Source of the DNA: Verrucomicrobiia bacterium
GTDB taxonomy: Bacteria > Verrucomicrobiota > Verrucomicrobiia > Opitutales > Opitutaceae
DNA length: 6,659 nt
Direction of reading: 5' to 3'
Assembly (NCBI GenBank): GCA_030424825.1
Contig: JAUHWE010000267.1
Coordinates: 1-6,659, forward strand
Within the stretch, counting starts at the first letter, position 1; every line of letters starts with the position of its first letter. The position numbers were made by a program, and so were the translations under genes. The notes below the pieces were generated by a model that was given only the letters and a program-made list of their open reading frames with translations, was not told where the DNA came from and did not search any database. Positions 1 through 5,938 of the stretch are shown piece after piece.

Positions 1-33
1 AGAGAGGAATGGATTCTCTAATTGATTAAGTTT

Positions 34-92
34 GTAGGGCGGGTCGTTGACCTGCCGATTGAGATGAATGTCGCCTCATCGAGACGACCTAC
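34..92. repeat. Inverted pair of REP-like GTAG hairpins
   Basis: Two short hairpins face each other, each preceded at its foot by GTAG. On the plus strand GTAG (34-37) is followed by GGCGGGTC (38-45), loop GTT, GACCTGCC (49-56), a stem of eight with one G-T wobble. On the minus strand GTAG (complement of 89-92) is followed by a stem formed by 81-88 and 70-77, loop 78-80, also eight pairs with one wobble. A GTAG foot plus hairpin, arranged head-to-head, is the known architecture of REP elements mobilised by RAYT (TnpA-REP, Y1 family) transposases. A further GTAG (100-103) and CTAC (152-155) nearby could be a decayed third pair, but I see no good internal stem there. Confidence 0.55.
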
Positions 93-156
93 ATTGGAAG
101 TAGCGTTAGCCTATGGTAAATTTTTGAGGCCTATTAGACACGCTCTTAGACCTACT

Positions 157-188
157 AAAATTAAGCAATCAGGCGATCGAGCGCTTAA
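157..188 (-). terminator. Candidate weak terminator of the TPR gene
   Basis: Read on the minus strand, the inverted repeat TTAAGC (complement of 183-188, overlapping the TPR stop codon) and GCTTAA (complement of 161-166) is followed directly by TTTT (complement of 157-160). The stem is only six pairs, AT-rich, with a 16-base loop that is itself partly palindromic (CGATCG), so termination would be weak. It lies exactly where the TPR gene should end. Confidence 0.35.
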
Positions 189-694
189 GCGATCTCTAGA
201 TTTTCCAGCCAGTCTATGAGCGGGGCAAGGTCCTCATCCGATTTGGCTGTATTCAGATAAGAAGGATCTAGGGATATCGATTTAACGAGGCGGTCTTTCG
301 CGGTTTCGAGATCCCCTTCCATACAGGCATAACAGGCCAGATTGTAGTGCACGATTGAAACGTTGGGGAAGCGTTCGACGGTATTTTGCAAGATGGCTTT
401 GGCTTCCTGTATCGACTTGGAGCGCCGAGTGGCAAAGGCGAGATTCACGAAATGCCCCGGATCGTTGGGCTCCCTCATTGCAATTTCCTTGGCAGTGCAT
501 TCGGCTGCCTGCCAGTCTTTTGCGTCGAAGTAGATGGCCAGCTTCATTTGTAGCGTTTTGATGTGAGCAGCGAGCTTCTGAGGAAGGAGCGAAAGTTCTT
601 CGAGAGATTCCTTGAACATCCCGAGTTCCCGGTACCCATTGGCATAGGAGAGGGTCTTGTTCAAAAGAAGGTTAGCCTTTTCTTGAGGATTCAT
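185..694 (-). CDS. Small TPR-repeat protein, function unknown
   Basis: This is a cytoplasmic-looking protein of 169 residues made almost entirely of helical TPR-like repeats. Units can be seen at about 11-37, 46-77 (with W61 and A63/A64 in the usual positions), 80-108 and 114-146. The last ends with the typical SLDP-type cap and a closing acidic helix. No signal peptide or membrane segment is visible. TPR proteins act as protein-protein scaffolds; no partner can be named here. The frame stays open upstream to a TTG at 736, but I chose the ATG at 694 because the protein from there (MNPQEKANLLL) starts at the first helix, and the 14 extra residues look unlike the rest. Neither start has a clear Shine-Dalgarno. 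The gene stands alone: REP-like repeats lie on both sides and the next gene is over 400 bases away. Confidence 0.8.
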   Translation of the reverse strand: MNPQEKANLLLNKTLSYANGYRELGMFKESLEELSLLPQKLAAHIKTLQMKLAIYFDAKDWQAAECTAKEIAMREPNDPGHFVNLAFATRRSKSIQEAKAILQNTVERFPNVSIVHYNLACYACMEGDLETAKDRLVKSISLDPSYLNTAKSDEDLAPLIDWLENLEIA

Positions 695-792
695 CGGTGT
701 GGAAGAGGCATTGAACAGACCGCTTTGCCATAGCAAGTCGGAAGTTCAGGCCGCTCATCTTCGTGAAAGTGTGAGACAGTTACGGGTTTTGG

Positions 793-817
793 GCTCACGC
801 TGAAGCGAGTGAGCTAC
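793..817 (-). repeat. Single REP-like GTAG hairpin (possible bidirectional terminator)
   Basis: On the plus strand GCTCACGC (793-800), loop TGAA, and GCGAGTGAGC (805-814) form an eight-pair stem with one bulged A at 808. On the minus strand this hairpin is preceded by GTAG (complement of 814-817), giving the same GTAG-plus-hairpin architecture as the elements at 34-92 and 927-1001, though the stem sequence differs. On the plus strand the stem is followed by TAC and then TTTTT (818-822), so it could also stop plus-strand transcription. No plus-strand gene lies to its left, which favours the REP reading. Confidence 0.45.
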
Positions 818-926
818 TTTTTGGTGCCTCGGGAATCGTTATTGCAATGTATCTTGAGTTTAGTGGCTCGAAACCGAGTTCGGCTCTAGTAGAGCGCCCA
901 TAAGTCGAGTTAGGCGGATTTTTGGT

Positions 927-1001
927 GTAGGGGCGTCGCTTGCGGCGACCGCTCGTGTGACTAGAGTAATGACGATACGGTCGCGCAAGCGACGCCCCTA
1001 C
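927..1001. repeat. Well-preserved inverted REP pair (BIME-like)
   Basis: The left arm (927-951) starts with GTAGGGGCGTCGCTTGCG. The right arm (978-1001) is its reverse complement over the whole length except for one extra base in the left arm: 25 versus 24 bases. Each arm also folds on itself: GTCGC (935-939) with GCGAC (945-949), and GTCGC (980-984) with GCGAC (989-993) closing a GCAA loop. The 26-base spacer (952-977) shows no structure. A GTAG foot, a small hairpin and head-to-head pairing are the hallmarks of REP/BIME elements spread by RAYT transposases. The near identity of the arms points to a recent or maintained element. No transposase gene is in the window. Confidence 0.7.
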
Positions 1002-1031
1002 AATAACGATTCGATCTATAGGACAATCGGG

Positions 1032-1066
1032 AAAAATTAAACGGGCCCAGCATTCGCTGGACCCGT
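1032..1066 (-). terminator. Rho-independent terminator of the EF-hand gene
   Basis: ACGGGCCCAGC (1041-1051), loop ATTC, GCTGGACCCGT (1056-1066) pairs over eleven positions with one C-A mismatch. On the minus strand the stem is followed by TTAATTTTT (complement of 1032-1040), a good U-tract. It lies 44 bases past the stop codon of the minus-strand EF-hand gene, so that gene is probably transcribed alone. Confidence 0.8.
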
Positions 1067-1109
1067 TCGTGTGGTGTGTCTGTGTGAAAAAGTGTTTCTA
1101 TCGGACTAG

Positions 1110-1592
1110 TTACTCAACACTTTCGTCGTCAGAAAAGGAGCCACCTTTGCGTCCGTGACCGCGTGGTCCCCCTTTACCCGGGCCTCTCGAATGAAGGGCA
1201 CGAAGGGCACCCATCAGTTCTTCTGTATCCAGAACGGAATCACCATTGTCGTCGAAATCTTCAACGAGTCGACTAGCGATTTCAGACGGATTAGGCGCTT
1301 CCCTTTCAGAGTCGGGCCCTCTGCGGCGTGGGCGTTCTGCATCGGTACCCCGCTCTGCGGCGATTTCCTTCATTCGGGCGATGCGTTTTTCGTGCATGCC
1401 GATGATGGCGGATTCCAGCTCAACGACGTCCATTAGGTTGTCTGCATTCGCGTCGAATTCAGCGACGATGTCGACCACAGCCTCTTCGGGGTTGGGACGT
1501 TCGCCCATTTGAGAACGATTAGGTTTAGCCAGTGCGGAGGCACTGGCAGCGATAATGGCTATGCTTCCGATAGTGATAATTTTTGAGTTCAT
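1110..1592 (-). CDS. Secreted two-EF-hand protein (putative Ca2+ binder)
   Basis: The product has 160 residues. Residues 1-22 form a Sec signal peptide: Lys4, a hydrophobic core, and cleavage probably after ALA22. Two EF-hand loops follow. The first spans 47-58 with Asp47, Asn49, Asp51, Asp55 and Glu58 at ligand positions. The second spans 114-125 with Asp114, Asn116, Asp118, Asp122 and Glu125. Both keep the acidic residue at position 12 that gives bidentate Ca2+ ligation; the first has Asn instead of the usual Gly at loop position 6. Between them is a basic/acidic Arg-Pro-rich linker (about 80-101), and the C-terminus is Gly/Arg/Lys-rich before an acidic end. The protein should be periplasmic or extracellular. 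The start is the ATG after AAATCATT, with no Shine-Dalgarno. It diverges from the response regulator at 1796, so the regulator may control it. Ca2+ binding follows from the motif; the biological role is unknown. Confidence 0.85.
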   Translation of the reverse strand: MNSKIITIGSIAIIAASASALAKPNRSQMGERPNPEEAVVDIVAEFDANADNLMDVVELESAIIGMHEKRIARMKEIAAERGTDAERPRRRGPDSEREAPNPSEIASRLVEDFDDNGDSVLDTEELMGALRALHSRGPGKGGPRGHGRKGGSFSDDESVE

Positions 1593-1713
1593 AATGATTT
1601 AGGTTTTCGATTGTTCTGAATTTGCGTCGCGAACAGATTGCTTGTGACACAGTGAGTTTTCTTAACGTATGTTCGATTAAACCACATGAAGATGACAGGG
1701 ACGTGGCGTTAAG

Positions 1714-1729
1714 ATTACATTTTTGTAAT
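1714..1729. promoter_or_regulatory. Perfect palindrome ATTACA-N4-TGTAAT, likely response-regulator box
   Basis: ATTACA (1714-1719), TTTT, TGTAAT (1724-1729) is a perfect 16-base palindrome in the divergent region. Its centre is about 130 bases from the EF-hand start and 74 bases from the regulator start. From memory, E. coli HprR recognises CATTACAAAATTGTAATG and CusR the related TGACAA-N2-TTGTCA. The half-sites and the four-base spacer here match the HprR type exactly. The adjacent regulator belongs to that subfamily by its own sequence, so autoregulation is the natural inference. Direct binding is not shown by the sequence. Confidence 0.6.
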
Positions 1730-1795
1730 GAACCATGCCTTGTGGTTAAGAGTCGCTTGGTGTATGCGATATCCTATTAATATTTAGGTCTCAAT

Positions 1796-2467
1796 ATGAA
1801 GGTACTGATCGTAGAGGATGAAAAGAAGATCTCGGACTTTGTCACCAAGGGGTTGAAGGAGCATGGTTTTACTGTGGATTTGGCTGAGAACGGCGATGAC
1901 GGCTACTATCTTGCGACTTCGCAAAGTTACGATGCGATCGTTCTCGACATCATGCTGCCGGGACGAGATGGCTTGAGCATACTCAAAGCGCTGCGAGCGA
2001 AAGGGAACAACGTTCCGGTCATTGCCGCAACGGCCAGAGGTGAGCTGGATGAAAGGCTGGAGGGCCTGAATCTGGGGGCAGACGACTACCTGACGAAGCC
2101 GTTTTATATTGATGAACTGGTGGCCCGACTGCAGGCCTTGCATCGCCGCACTACGGGGAGCCAACTCAATGTGAGGCAGGTCGAGCACCTCGTGCTCAAC
2201 CTGGCGACTCGCGAAGTGAAACGGGGAGAGCGCGACATCGAATTGACGTCGAGGGAGTTCAATTTACTGGAGTATCTGATGCGGTCACCGGGGCGCGTCT
2301 ATACGCGTACTCAAATTTTGGAACATGTCTGGGGTTACGACTTTGATCCGAATACAAACATCGTAGATGTCTGTCTGCAGCGTCTTCGTAAAAAGATCGA
2401 CCAAGCAGATGAAGACAAACTCCTCGAAACGGTGCGAGGCGTGGGTTATCGAATGAAGAAAGTATGA
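1796..2467 (+). CDS. OmpR/PhoB-family response regulator (CusR/HprR-like)
   Basis: This 223-residue DNA-binding regulator has the usual length for its family. The receiver domain (about 1-115) has the acidic pocket Glu7/Asp8, phospho-acceptor Asp51 in VLDIMLPGRDG, switch Thr79, and Lys101 after Tyr98 in GADDYLTKPF. The winged-helix output domain (about 128-222) carries LTSREFNLLEYL, the RTQILEHVWGYDFDP stretch and the closing TVRGVGYRMKK. The NIVDVCLQRLRKKID recognition helix and the FDPNTN loop resemble the CusR/CopR/HprR heavy-metal and redox group more than PhoB. The start is ATG with a weak AGGT (1786-1789) six bases upstream. The stop overlaps the kinase start by four bases (ATGA), indicating translational coupling. 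The gene diverges from the EF-hand gene, with a palindrome of the expected box type in between. The signal cannot be read from the sequence. Confidence 0.93.
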   Translation: MKVLIVEDEKKISDFVTKGLKEHGFTVDLAENGDDGYYLATSQSYDAIVLDIMLPGRDGLSILKALRAKGNNVPVIAATARGELDERLEGLNLGADDYLTKPFYIDELVARLQALHRRTTGSQLNVRQVEHLVLNLATREVKRGERDIELTSREFNLLEYLMRSPGRVYTRTQILEHVWGYDFDPNTNIVDVCLQRLRKKIDQADEDKLLETVRGVGYRMKKV

Positions 2468-4026
2468 TCCCTTTGCGCCAGTCATTCCGTTTCCGTATTC
2501 TCGCATTAACGATCATCGTATGTGGTACGGTGCTCATCGCGTTTGGAGTGGGGAGCCGGTATGCGCTTTATTTGATTAAGATTTCGACGGTCGACCAAAG
2601 TCTGCGGTCGCTGCCCTTCCAAGGTTTTCCTCATCCCGACCACCAACGGTCATGGGCTCGGTTCTCGGAGGCGACGGACCGTATCGCCAGTCGGATTCTG
2701 AACGGGGATGTTCACATCGTCGTTTATGGAAAAGACGGGGAAATTTATTTCGAGTCGGAGTACTGGTCCGGCGAAAAAATGGTCGCATTGCTTCCTGCAC
2801 CGGAAGGGGAGTTTAAATCCGCGACGAGTCCTGAAACTGAACGTGAATCCAGTCCGTGGATTCGGGATCCGCGACGAGGGGGTGGTCCGCCGCCAGAGAT
2901 TGAGCCGGACTCGAATCGAGAGCCCCCTGAATTTTCTCCACCCCCTCGTGGAGAAGGTGGACGACGCGGAGACCTTAGAGGAATTCGGCCTTTGGGGCCA
3001 CCCGAGCTATTGACTCGAAAGAGTGAGTTGGGGCCGGTGCGATTTGGCGTGTTCCGGTTTGGTGGATACAATGTCGCGATGGGGGTCGAGCTCAGTCAGG
3101 TCGCTCAAGAAATGAATCATGTGAGAAATGCGTTTCTTTACAGTGCGCCGCTCGCGCTGCTTGTGGTGGCAATAGGCTCTTGGATCATTGCGTCCAGAGC
3201 AATCAGTCCGATTCGAAAACTAACCAATGCTACCCGTGGGCTTTCAGCGAGGAATTTAAACGATCGAATTGAGCAAGCCGGTGAGGACCGGGAATTTTCG
3301 GAGCTGATTCAAGTTTTCAATGACATGCTGGAACGTTTAGAGCGCAGTTTTAACCAGGCGACTCGATTTAGCGCGGACGCCGCCCACGAGCTCAAGACTC
3401 CGTTGACGATTTTGCAGGGGCATCTGGAAAACGCATTGCAGGAGGCTCCTGATGACAGCGATCAGCAGAGACGCCTCGGCATGCTTCTGGAAGAGACGCA
3501 ACGCCTCCACGGGATCACGCGACGGCTGCTCTTGCTGGCTCAAGCGGATGCGGGTCAGATTAAAGTAACCGGCAAGCCTATCAGGTTAAGGAAGCTGCTT
3601 GCCGAAATGGTTGAAGATTTCGAGATGCAGTCTCCGAAAACCCGTTATACCCTAGCGATGGGAGAGGATGCCACTGTTTCACTGGACGAGTCTTTAGTGA
3701 CCCAGATTTTGCAGAATCTTCTAAGCAACGCAGTCAAGTACAATGACGATAGCGATCCCTGGGTGACGATTGGCTACGAAGTGGCGGAATCAGAATTGAG
3801 GATCGATATTAGTAATGGTGGGGATGGCATACCCGAATCCGCCCAGGAGCGACTGTTTGAGCGGTTTTCGCGAGTGGATACGGCTCGCAACCGTGGAGTG
3901 GACGGATTTGGATTGGGCTTGAATCTGTCCCGCGAATTTGCCCGAGCTCACGGGGGAGATCTCGTTCTGGCGAAATCCATTCCGGGGAATACGCGGTTTC
4001 GCCTAACATTGCCGATTGATACTTGA
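2464..4026 (+). CDS. Sensor histidine kinase with unusual periplasmic insert (CusS/HprS-like)
   Basis: This is an inner-membrane kinase of 520 residues. Transmembrane helix 1 lies at about 11-36 and helix 2 at about 223-245. The roughly 185-residue periplasmic part between them includes a low-complexity Pro/Arg/Gly/Glu-rich segment at about 122-180. HAMP follows (about 244-297). HisKA carries the H-box FSADAAHELKTPLT with phospho-accepting His308. The ATPase domain has the N-box around Asn422 (LLSNAVKYN), G1 as NGGDGIP (451-457), the F-box LFERFSRVD, and G2 GFGLGL (481-486). In G1, Asn451 stands where most kinases have Asp; this is typical of CusS-type kinases, so I read the enzyme as active. 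It should phosphorylate the regulator encoded immediately upstream, with which it shares a four-base overlap. The two conserved domains are intact. The ligand is unknown: metal ions, oxidants or the neighbouring EF-hand protein are all possible. Confidence 0.92.
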   Translation: MIPLRQSFRFRILALTIIVCGTVLIAFGVGSRYALYLIKISTVDQSLRSLPFQGFPHPDHQRSWARFSEATDRIASRILNGDVHIVVYGKDGEIYFESEYWSGEKMVALLPAPEGEFKSATSPETERESSPWIRDPRRGGGPPPEIEPDSNREPPEFSPPPRGEGGRRGDLRGIRPLGPPELLTRKSELGPVRFGVFRFGGYNVAMGVELSQVAQEMNHVRNAFLYSAPLALLVVAIGSWIIASRAISPIRKLTNATRGLSARNLNDRIEQAGEDREFSELIQVFNDMLERLERSFNQATRFSADAAHELKTPLTILQGHLENALQEAPDDSDQQRRLGMLLEETQRLHGITRRLLLLAQADAGQIKVTGKPIRLRKLLAEMVEDFEMQSPKTRYTLAMGEDATVSLDESLVTQILQNLLSNAVKYNDDSDPWVTIGYEVAESELRIDISNGGDGIPESAQERLFERFSRVDTARNRGVDGFGLGLNLSREFARAHGGDLVLAKSIPGNTRFRLTLPIDT

Positions 4027-4160
4027 TTACCGGTTCTGCGGGCCGCTTCCGTGGTTCCACTACAAAAGGGGAAACGTTTCTATCCAGTGCTTGTCTGATC
4101 AATTTCCCGCTTGGAATCGATTAAGGATTGTCTGATAAAGGTGGCTTAAAGGTTTTGAAG

Positions 4161-5651
4161 ATGAATTTAGAAAAGAAACTGCTTACGGGAATTGGCCTAG
4201 CGGCGGTGATGTGGGTGCTGACAGGCTGTGTGACTGAGCCCAGCGCTTTGACCGGCGAGAAGAAGAGCTATGGCTACACCTGGCAGCAAGAGCTCGAGAT
4301 CGGTAAATCGAGTGATCGCGAATTGATTCGTGAAATGGGTTTGTATCCGGATGATGCCCTCTCGAAGTACGTGACGGAAGTGGGGGAGCGCGTGTTGGCG
4401 CAGAGCAACTTACGCGAGCCGGATACTCCTGAAATCTATCGAGATCTAGAGTTCACATTCAGGGTGATGGATAGCCCCGTTGTAAACGCTTTCGCTCTTC
4501 CCGGCGGTTTTGTGTATGTCACGAGGGGGTTGCTGGCACACCTGAACAACGAGGCCCAGTTAGCGGTCGTTTTGGGGCATGAAATCACCCATGTTGCGGC
4601 CCGGCACGCCTCGCAACAAGCACTCAAGCAACAGTGGGGGCAGATCGGTCTGGTGGCGGGCGCCGTCATTGGGCAAGGAATTACTGGCAATGAAAATTTT
4701 GCGGACCAGTTTCTCGGACTGGGAGTAAGCGTTTTCCAGATGTTGACGCTTAAGTACGGAAGAGATGCCGAACGAGAGTCCGATATCTACGGGGTCGAGT
4801 ATTCTGCCAAGGCGGGCTACGCTGTAGGGGAATCCGCTGAGTTTTTCAATTCGCTGGGACGTATTTCGGAAAAATCAGGCCAACGGCTGCCTACCTGGCA
4901 ATCGAGTCACCCAGACCCAGGAGAACGCGAAAGCCGAATTAATCGACTCGCAATGGAGATGAAGCAGAAATACGGGGACTTGAAGGTGGGCGAAGCGGAA
5001 TACCTGAATCGAATCGATGGATTGGTGTTGGGGGAAAACCCAAGGCAAGGCGTTGCCTTGCGGGGCAAATTCTACCATCCGGATTTGGATTTTCAGTTCG
5101 ATGTTCCTGAAGGCTGGCGCGTCAAAAACGAAGCGGGAAGGGTGACCCTTGTGGATAGCTTGGGAAGAGGGATTGTGATCTTTAGTAGTGGTGAAGGGAA
5201 TACGCCTGAGGATGCCGCACGGAGTTTTGTCGCATCGTCCCAAGTTCAGCCGATCCGTTCGGAATCCTCAACGCTGGGAGGCAATCCAGGTTATGTAATC
5301 GAGAGCGTAGTTTCCACTTCGAATGGCCCGGTCGCCATGCGAAACGAGTTTTTTACCTACAAAAACAGTGTATTCAGTTTTTTGAGTTATGCCTCATCGA
5401 CAGAGATCGACGCCTACCGCCCGGCATTCGAACAAATTTCAGGAAGCTTTGAGCCCATTCAGGAAAGCTCCATTCGCAATTTGCAGCCCGCTCGATTGAA
5501 GGTGGTGACTGCGGACCGGGAAGGGGCGTTTGAGTCTTATCTTTCGGACTTGCCGTACGGGCTTGATAAAGCGGATATGGCGATCATCAATCAGATCGCA
5601 GTTGAAGAAAATGTTCGGAGAGGGCAAAAACTGAAACTGGTTTCACAGTAG
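4161..5651 (+). CDS. M48-family metalloprotease lipoprotein (BepA/LoiP-like) with C-terminal extension
   Basis: The protein has 496 residues. Residues 1-23 form a lipoprotein signal with lipobox LTGC and acyl-acceptor Cys23. The zinc protease domain (about 40-275) has HEITH at 140-144 with catalytic Glu141. The third zinc ligand is Glu204 in the ERESD (ExxxD) motif, and SSHPDPGERESRI with His250 is a signature of periplasmic M48 proteases such as BepA. After residue 275 there are no BepA TPRs. A beta-rich domain of roughly 140 residues (about 300-435) follows, then a short C-terminal module (about 440-496) ending in RGQKLKLV, reminiscent of LysM-type ends. I chose the ATG at 4161 because it has AAAGG eight bases upstream and starts the signal peptide cleanly; an upstream TTG at 4128 would add 11 unlikely residues. 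The likely role is envelope protein quality control. It lies 134 bases after the kinase on the same strand, so co-regulation is possible. Confidence 0.9.
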   Translation: MNLEKKLLTGIGLAAVMWVLTGCVTEPSALTGEKKSYGYTWQQELEIGKSSDRELIREMGLYPDDALSKYVTEVGERVLAQSNLREPDTPEIYRDLEFTFRVMDSPVVNAFALPGGFVYVTRGLLAHLNNEAQLAVVLGHEITHVAARHASQQALKQQWGQIGLVAGAVIGQGITGNENFADQFLGLGVSVFQMLTLKYGRDAERESDIYGVEYSAKAGYAVGESAEFFNSLGRISEKSGQRLPTWQSSHPDPGERESRINRLAMEMKQKYGDLKVGEAEYLNRIDGLVLGENPRQGVALRGKFYHPDLDFQFDVPEGWRVKNEAGRVTLVDSLGRGIVIFSSGEGNTPEDAARSFVASSQVQPIRSESSTLGGNPGYVIESVVSTSNGPVAMRNEFFTYKNSVFSFLSYASSTEIDAYRPAFEQISGSFEPIQESSIRNLQPARLKVVTADREGAFESYLSDLPYGLDKADMAIINQIAVEENVRRGQKLKLVSQ

Positions 5652-5658
5652 GTTTAAA

Positions 5659-5703
5659 GCGCCTTGTTCATGGGGGAGTTTGGGGTTCCTTGGAATAAGG
5701 CGT
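5659..5703 (+). other. Long-stem hairpin just after the protease gene
   Basis: CGCCTTGTTC (5660-5669) pairs with GAATAAGGCG (5693-5702) over ten positions with one G-T wobble, and G5659-T5703 can add another wobble. The 23-base loop is G-rich (GGGGG and GGGG runs). No T-tract follows, so it is not a standard intrinsic terminator. It could still protect the 3' end of the protease mRNA or assist factor-dependent termination. Confidence 0.4.
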
Positions 5704-5776
5704 CCGGCACGTGACTTGCGGATCTACAGTCCGGGTGGGCTGTCTCAACTAGAAATCAGAGGGCCTAAAATGCATA

Positions 5777-5848
5777 CGCTCCCAAGCCTTTCGACCTGGG
5801 AGCGATTCCCACAAATAGCGTCTTCCTGAATGACTTCACAAGACGCTA
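5777..5848. other. Two tandem perfect hairpins, possible structured RNA
   Basis: Hairpin A: CGCTCCCA (5777-5784) and TGGGAGCG (5797-5804), eight perfect pairs, 12-base loop. Hairpin B: TAGCGTCTT (5816-5824) and AAGACGCTA (5840-5848), nine perfect pairs. Inside B, TGAA (5827-5830) and TTCA (5835-5838) add four pairs closing a TGAC loop. The hairpins are 11 bases apart. Neither is followed by a U-tract on either strand. No open frame of note crosses them. They could be a small RNA, a processed 3' UTR, or DNA sites. The family is not one I recognise. Confidence 0.4.
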
Positions 5849-5852
5849 ACGA

Positions 5853-5883
5853 TTGACACTATGAATAAACGAGATCGAAATAG
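5853..5883 (+). promoter_or_regulatory. Candidate sigma-70 promoter (perfect -35, weak -10)
   Basis: TTGACA at 5853-5858 is an exact -35 hexamer, four bases after hairpin B. Seventeen to nineteen bases further the best -10 is poor: AAATAG at about 5878-5883. It could drive the sigma factor gene with a leader of about 155 bases. An alternative is TTGATT (5937-5942) with CATATT (5959-5964), spacer 16. Neither is convincing alone. Confidence 0.25.
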
Positions 5884-5938
5884 ACGGTTGTTATGCCACC
5901 AATCGGGCTCGTGTTGGTAAGATTTACGAGGCGTGGTT

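Noticed and set aside
22..219. Plus-strand open frame of 65 codons at the left edge
   Set aside because: It runs through the REP-like hairpin pair and into the 3' end of the TPR gene, and its protein has no recognisable features.
695..736. Upstream TTG start for the TPR protein
   Set aside because: The 14 added residues lack helical TPR character and there is no ribosome binding site; the ATG at 694 starts at the first repeat helix.
865..900. tRNA-like fragment (GCTCTAGTAGAGC resembling a D-arm)
   Set aside because: The loop would be too small, and no acceptor stem, anticodon arm or T-arm can be built around it. It is just a short palindrome at 883-895 next to a CTCG-AAAC-CGAG hairpin at 867-878.
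1784..2188. Minus-strand open frame of 134 codons opposite the response regulator
   Set aside because: The plus-strand frame has all receiver-domain residues intact; the minus frame is a shadow.
2745..3071. Minus-strand open frame of 108 codons, Pro/Gly/Ser/Arg-rich
   Set aside because: It is antisense to the low-complexity region of the histidine kinase, which explains both its openness and composition.
4027..4080. GTAG-type REP at CTAC near 4058
   Set aside because: Only a four-pair GTGG/CCAC stem forms next to it, far weaker than the elements at 34-92 and 927-1001.
4875..5243. Minus-strand open frame of 122 codons inside the protease gene
   Set aside because: It is antisense to a well-supported M48 protein; no start signal or domain is evident.
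5777..5848. Integron attC site or intrinsic terminators
   Set aside because: No paired RYYYAAC/GTTRRRY core sites frame the hairpins, no integrase is present, and no U-tract follows either stem.
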